Shown here in pieces: positions 59,259 through 64,000 of a DNA stretch of 64,000 bases; position 1 is the first letter of the stretch; each line of letters starts with the position of its first letter. The notes below the pieces were generated by a model, which was not told the DNA's origin, ran no database searches, and worked only from the letters and a program-made list of their open reading frames with translations. Origin of the DNA: Pterobdella sp. o SKG-2022. Its lineage: Eukaryota > Annelida > Clitellata > Hirudinida > Piscicolidae. The DNA lies in contig OZ038322.1 of assembly GCA_964035795.1 (NCBI GenBank), forward strand, positions 15,733,447 to 15,797,446, written 5' to 3'. Position numbers and translations under genes: made by a program.

Positions 59259-62246
59259 ATTTGCAAATTTAAGGTATGTAACTCAAGAAAAACAAAATTG
59301 CCGAATCACCACAGAATAAATATTGTTTTTCTAGAGCCTTATTCAATTTTTTTGAAATAAACTTTTGCATTCATTTGCATTTGAATCAATAAATTTCATA
59401 AAACAAAAATTGAAATACAAAAATAAATCATGAAATAAAGTTTTAAAATAAGTGATTGATAAGAATGTTATAAAACTGAATACAGGAAGTCTAAGATCAG
59501 AAATATCAAGATTGAATTTTTTATGCAAAAATAAAAATTATGTCTTTATCAAACAAAATTAAAAAAAAAATCTTTTCGTTAGTATAGCTTACGTTATCAG
59601 GTACTTGATAATATATTAATAGTCAATTTTGTTATCAGTAAAAAGAACTGTAGGTCGATAGGCTTCAAAAAATCAGCTCGTTTGTTACAAAACATAGGAT
59701 TAAAAACCTTTATCACACTTTGCAAAATACTTCTTAAAACTGAGCTATTTAGAATATTTAAATACAGAAATAAAATTTTGTTTGAAGCTCAGCAAACATT
59801 ATTCCTAATTTTATATTATTTTCTTCCGTTTTAATTTATTTGATGCTAATAAGAACCGTCTTTTGGAATGGCGTCTGACAGAGTCTTCTCTCTATTGTTT
59901 TCGATCGAATCAACTTAGGCAAGTTTTATAGTGAAAATTTTTTCATCTTGAAATTATCTATTCGCTTCATCAGTTGTTAGAAATTGATAAATTTTATGAA
60001 TGCAGGTATACAAAAGTTAATTCGCTATCATTCAGACCATTAGAAGATAGCACGAGCAAACAAGTATAAATCGTTTAATAGTAAAGCCTTGAGCGGCTTT
60101 GAATTAGAAAACTTGACATAATTAGAAAGCAAAAATTCATTTGAGAATTAAGGATTACGTGAGCAAAAATAATTATTACAACTAATTTTTAAAAACATCT
60201 TGTGTTTTATTTTTAAAATTCTTGAAAATAACTCATTTCAGACAAAATTATTACTGAATTTTTACTTTTTTATGTTCAAAACTAAACTTTCACGAGTTGA
60301 TATAAAAAATTTAAACTTATATATTAAATGTTGTAACTCTTTATGTTATAAATTTTAAGATCATAGAGAGCCGTTCAATGCAGTTTGCTGTGGTTAAATT
60401 ACCCTCGGAATGCAGTTTGTTTTTAAAAATTCGTTTGTTTATTATATGTGATTATTAAAAGTAATTTATTTCAAAAACTGATTTAAAAAAAATAAGCTGT
60501 TATTACTTTCAAGTATAAAGCAAATTAGTTATAATACTCACTTTGAATGGATATCCAATATAAATGATTAATCCAATGTTATATTGTTGGTATTACATCG
60601 AAGTCTTGAAAGTTAATACGATATTATTTTGAAGAATGAATAAAAATAAATGTTGATATAATTGTTCTGGAAAGTTGCTCAACAAAAGTATGTTTACTAT
60701 TAAACAACTTCGAATGGTTAAACCATGAAAATCTGCGTGAATAAGTTTTAAGATATTATCTTGATGTAATAAATGGAACAAATAAATTTTTTTGAATTCA
60801 CTTTTATTTCTACCGTTTCAAGCAATTTGATGAAACTGAAAATATTTTGTAAAAGGGTGAATATCTTTAATTAAAACATTTAAACCCTCAGTCAGCGAAC
60901 ATAATCATTACTGCTCGTTCATAAAAAGGTGAAAAATCAAAAATAACTTTTTTTGAAAAAATTATCAAACTAGGTCTAAAAATCTTGTTTTTTTAATTTC
61001 AAGTTATATAGTTTCGATGAATTTTGTCATAATTCTGAATACATTTTGATAATCTATGCAAGTTGAATATGAAATTCTTATTTTTTCTTTAAGTATCAGA
61101 AGTAATTAAGTAATGATATATATTTCATTTAAAATTTAACCACTTAATAGTGCAACAGAAGTGTGAAAAGAAACTGATTAGCAAAATCACTAAGAAATAT
61201 TTCAACTAACTTATAAAACATTTCATTTAACCGCAAGTTCAGTTAAAAGTATAGCTAACTTCATAAATAAAACTAAATAAATATTATTAAAAATATATTA
61301 GTTTTAAAAGATGAATATTGTGGTTTAAATCAAAAAATTCAGGGGAAAATTTTTTTATTCTGACTCAAATATTAAATACACTAAAGCATTTAGTTTATAT
61401 GATGCTTCAGTTCTTTCTATCATAAATACACTTTGTTTTGTTGTATTCTTTTTCAAAACATCAGCAAAAAACCATTGAATATGTGATCGACATATATATG
61501 TTTTCTTTTTTCTTTATTCATTTAAATTTTCAAGTTTTATTAAAATATTTTAAAATTTCAATACATTTATTGGGAATTATTTCATAATATTGAATCTATT
61601 CAATGAGTTAATTACTAAATCGGCTTAAACTGTAAACTATAACTTTCGATAATTACTTCCTAAAACTATACTCTACGTTTTCAAAATAAGACTAAATTTA
61701 TCGGAAGCTTATGTTTTTAGTTTAAAATGGATGTTTCCTTCTTTAAAGTTTTTTCGTATAACCATGAAACAAATCTTATTAACAAATAAACTCTATTATT
61801 TTAACTTACAGAAACGGTTATAAGCTATAAATATTTTTTTTTCGTATTAGGATAGTTGAGTTTTGAATGCTAAATAAAGTAGCTAAATGTTATATTACTA
61901 TCAGATTAAAATGATCAAAGTATGTTAATAACACACAAATGTCTGAATTTCTTTTCAGTTTCGTGTTTTGAAGCTATTTTATGATAATATTTGACACAAT
62001 CTGTATAGTTATAGTATATATCCTTATTTTAATATTATTAACCTATTTATACTCATATTCTTGTTCATGTGTTAAATATCCTCAAAAAAATTTTAATCGT
62101 ACAATTTTCGACAAAAATTTTATCTATCATATGCGTGAAGTATCATTGTAACAAGAACTACAATCAATCATGATAAAGCATGAACGGTAGAATGCACTTT
62201 TTTTCCCTTATGACTTGAACCCCAAGTAAAACAAAATGAAACAAAA
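59259..62246. other. 3-kb AT-rich intergenic region
   Basis: Between the PSMD3 promoter and the tandem repeat before the PDZ gene. Apart from a partial hairpin-family repeat at 59569-59612, I see nothing supportable. Confidence 0.5.
59569..59612 (-). repeat. Hairpin repeat family (copy F, partial, reverse)
   Basis: Reverse complement reads CTGATAACGTAAGCTATACT then AACGAAAAGA, matching the GATAATGTAAGATACTCT and ACGAAAAGC blocks of copies D and E. Confidence 0.4.
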
Positions 62247-62331
62247 CCCAAGAGAAACTGCAACAGAAGCCAAGAGAGACTGTAACACAACCCGATAGAC
62301 TGCACAAAACCCAAGAGAAACTGCAACAGAA
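62247..62331 (+). repeat. 22-bp tandem repeat, four units
   Basis: Units at 62247-62268, 62269-62290, 62291-62309 (shortened) and 62310-62331. Units 1 and 4 are identical (CCCAAGAGAAACTGCAACAG plus AA). A partial fifth unit runs into the bases just before the ATG at 62340, and a degenerate unit precedes the first. Confidence 0.85.
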
Positions 62332-62339
62332 CTCAAGTA

Positions 62340-64000
62340 ATGGCAAACATGGACATCCTTTTCTGGAATTTCTACCATAACAACAACATTGCTTTCGCTG
62401 GTAAGTCTTTCATACAACTATCCTTTATTTTAAGTTCCAAGGTTTTAAAATTGATTACTTTATTGTTTATTTTATTAAGTTTGTTTATTCGTTATACTTA
62501 TTTGTTCATAATAGTTGCACATGTCTTGGTCCAAGAATTGATTAAAAATGAAAAACAACTTATTACTAATTTGAATGAATAGTATTCCAATTTGAATTGA
62601 TGACTTCATTCTTAACATAAAGCATAATAAAAACAATTACCACACAACTTGTGCAACTTTTTCAATGAAAAGATTCATCAATATATCTATGTATAATGAT
62701 CTTTTGTACCATGCTGCATATATGAAAGAATTAAATCTATATTTATTACACTTTTTATTTCAATAAAATTTTCTATTTTATTTGGTTTTTCATGATTGAA
62801 ATTTTATCATTAAAAAAACCTATTAGATTTTTAATGCGGGAAAAAAAATCTGATTTAAGCTTGTTAAAATAAGCTTGGGTTGTTTCGACTGCAAAACATG
62901 CTGATAAACTCTTATAACTCACTGCATCAGTGAAGTACTTGGTGCTTGAATTCCTCAAAAAGCTGGAATTCAAATTAATAAACATAGCTACATATATAAA
63001 ATATTTTTACTTTTAAATCTGTCATCAATTTGAAACTAAAGTTAAAAAACTGCTCACGAATTTTAGTAATTACTTTATTGTTTAATACATATTTAAACTA
63101 AAACTACAAAATGCCCTAACTAACCCATTTCGATCTATTTAACAGACAATTTTGCATACTATTGTGTATGGAAAAAAATTGAAATTCTTTTGGAGAAGCA
63201 GAAAGATGAAATAGTTAACGATAAGCACATCAACAATGAAAACAAGTTCGGTCTCTTCACCACAACAACCAAAACTAAAGCCATGGGTGAATCTGAATTA
63301 TAATAAATATGAACAATTTTAATGTTTTATGTGAAAATTCAAGTAGATACAGCAATTTTTGAGTTTTTTAAAATTGTATACATTTTTGTACAAAATTCAT
63401 AAAATGTTAAAAAAAATATTTTTCTTATGACTCACTCTACTTTTAGAAATTTTGAATATCATATATTTTAATGTGAAAATATTATGAATTGAACGCAGAG
63501 AGTGCAGATGACAGTGGCTGCTTGGTGGTGCAGGCTGTGACGTTGGGCAGTGTGGCTGACAGGTGTTCTTGATCTGCTTCAATATATCAACCAAGCTCAA
63601 AAATTAAATAAAAAATACTTTTTCAAACCTATAAAAAAAATTTAAATTTATTTTTGACAAAAATGTGAACGAAATTTATTTTTAAGAAATTCGATATGAA
63701 CATGCTTATAAAAATACACTGAAACCTTTATAATCCTCAATTAAAACAATGCTTACAAACAACACTATCATATAACGGATACCTAATTGTTTTCAGAGAA
63801 GGGACGTTGAGACCTGGGGACGTGATAGAGCGAGTGAATGGTATGGTGGGGGTGTCAGCCTGTAAGATGAAACATCTGCTGCAGACCCCTGGAGAACTGG
63901 TGTTACTCGTACAATACCCTGTCAAAGTGCTAGGTGCTTTTATGGTCTATGTTTTTGTGCTGCTGTTAGATGTGAAATGAGGTTATTCGATTGTGGTAAA
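62340..64000 (+). CDS. PDZ-domain protein, 5' part (runs off the window)
   Basis: Exons 62340-62400, 63146-63286, 63499-63562 and 63797-~63926 join in phase; the gene continues past the window end. The first ~70 residues (MANMDILFWNFYHNNN, then DNFAYYCVWKKIEILLEKQK) have no family I recognise. Exons 3-4 encode a PDZ domain: GCLVVQAVTLGSVADR, then GTLRPGDVIERVNG, and the KHLLQTPGELVLLVQYPV end. PDZ domains bind C-terminal peptides of membrane proteins and build scaffolds. The carboxylate loop would be in the missing or weakly conserved part before GCLVV. The start was chosen as the first ATG in frame with a strong GTAAGT donor. Which scaffold protein this is cannot be told from this piece. The last donor is ambiguous (63926 or 63932). 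Confidence 0.8.

Noticed and set aside
1..64000. CRISPR arrays, operons, bacterial or phage genes
   Set aside because: The window is eukaryotic throughout, with spliceosomal introns; no regularly spaced direct repeats were seen except the 22-bp tandem array at 62247.

Overview
The window is AT-rich nuclear DNA from an animal. Genes are split by many short introns, and several exons encode animal protein families read across splice sites in consistent phase (ALKBH3, SBSPON, PUS7, nephrocystin-4, CCT1, PSMD3, Jun, a DAPK-type ROCO protein). The intron-rich, human-like architecture, the ciliary gene and the mix of non-LTR retroelements, a tRNA-derived SINE and a Tc1 element suggest a slowly evolving invertebrate, perhaps a spiralian or cnidarian. 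I cannot name the species. Family assignments rest on remembered family sequences and on splice-phase consistency; no database search was run.

Layout: 416-12367 (-) DAPK-type ankyrin/ROC/COR/death-domain gene with no kinase domain, carrying a decayed Tc1 transposon in an intron. It lies head-to-head with 12785-14281 (+) ALKBH3. Then 14491-18088 (-) SBSPON-like secreted protein with a giant N-terminal extension; 18499-23216 (-) tyrosine aminotransferase; 25372-26309 (+) an orphan rhodopsin-class GPCR; 26958-32357 (-) PUS7, with a chimeric pair of LINE remnants in one intron; 33363-33545 a SINE; 34777-35847 (+) an intronless jun gene with a TATA/CCAAT/CRE-like promoter; 38575-39833 (+) a decayed LINE; 39984-47704 (-) an NPHP4-like gene, head-to-head with 47927-52859 (+) CCT1; 54039-54173 (+) a 44-residue protamine-like ORF; 55691-56403 (-) a broken intronless R3HDM4-like copy; 57191-59258 (-) PSMD3; 62340-end (+) the 5' part of a PDZ-domain gene running off the window.

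The genes are mostly unrelated neighbours (housekeeping: CCT1, PSMD3, PUS7, TAT, ALKBH3; signalling: DAPK-like, GPCR, jun, PDZ; ciliary: NPHP4). Functional linkage is suggested only by the two divergent pairs that share short intergenic promoters (DAPK-like/ALKBH3 and NPHP4/CCT1). A short dispersed repeat family, hairpin-like in its best copy, occurs at six places in introns and intergenic DNA. The most notable observations are the kinase-less DAPK homologue, the protamine-like micro-gene, the hairpin repeat family, the GC-AG intron with duplicated borders in TAT, and the extended SBSPON.
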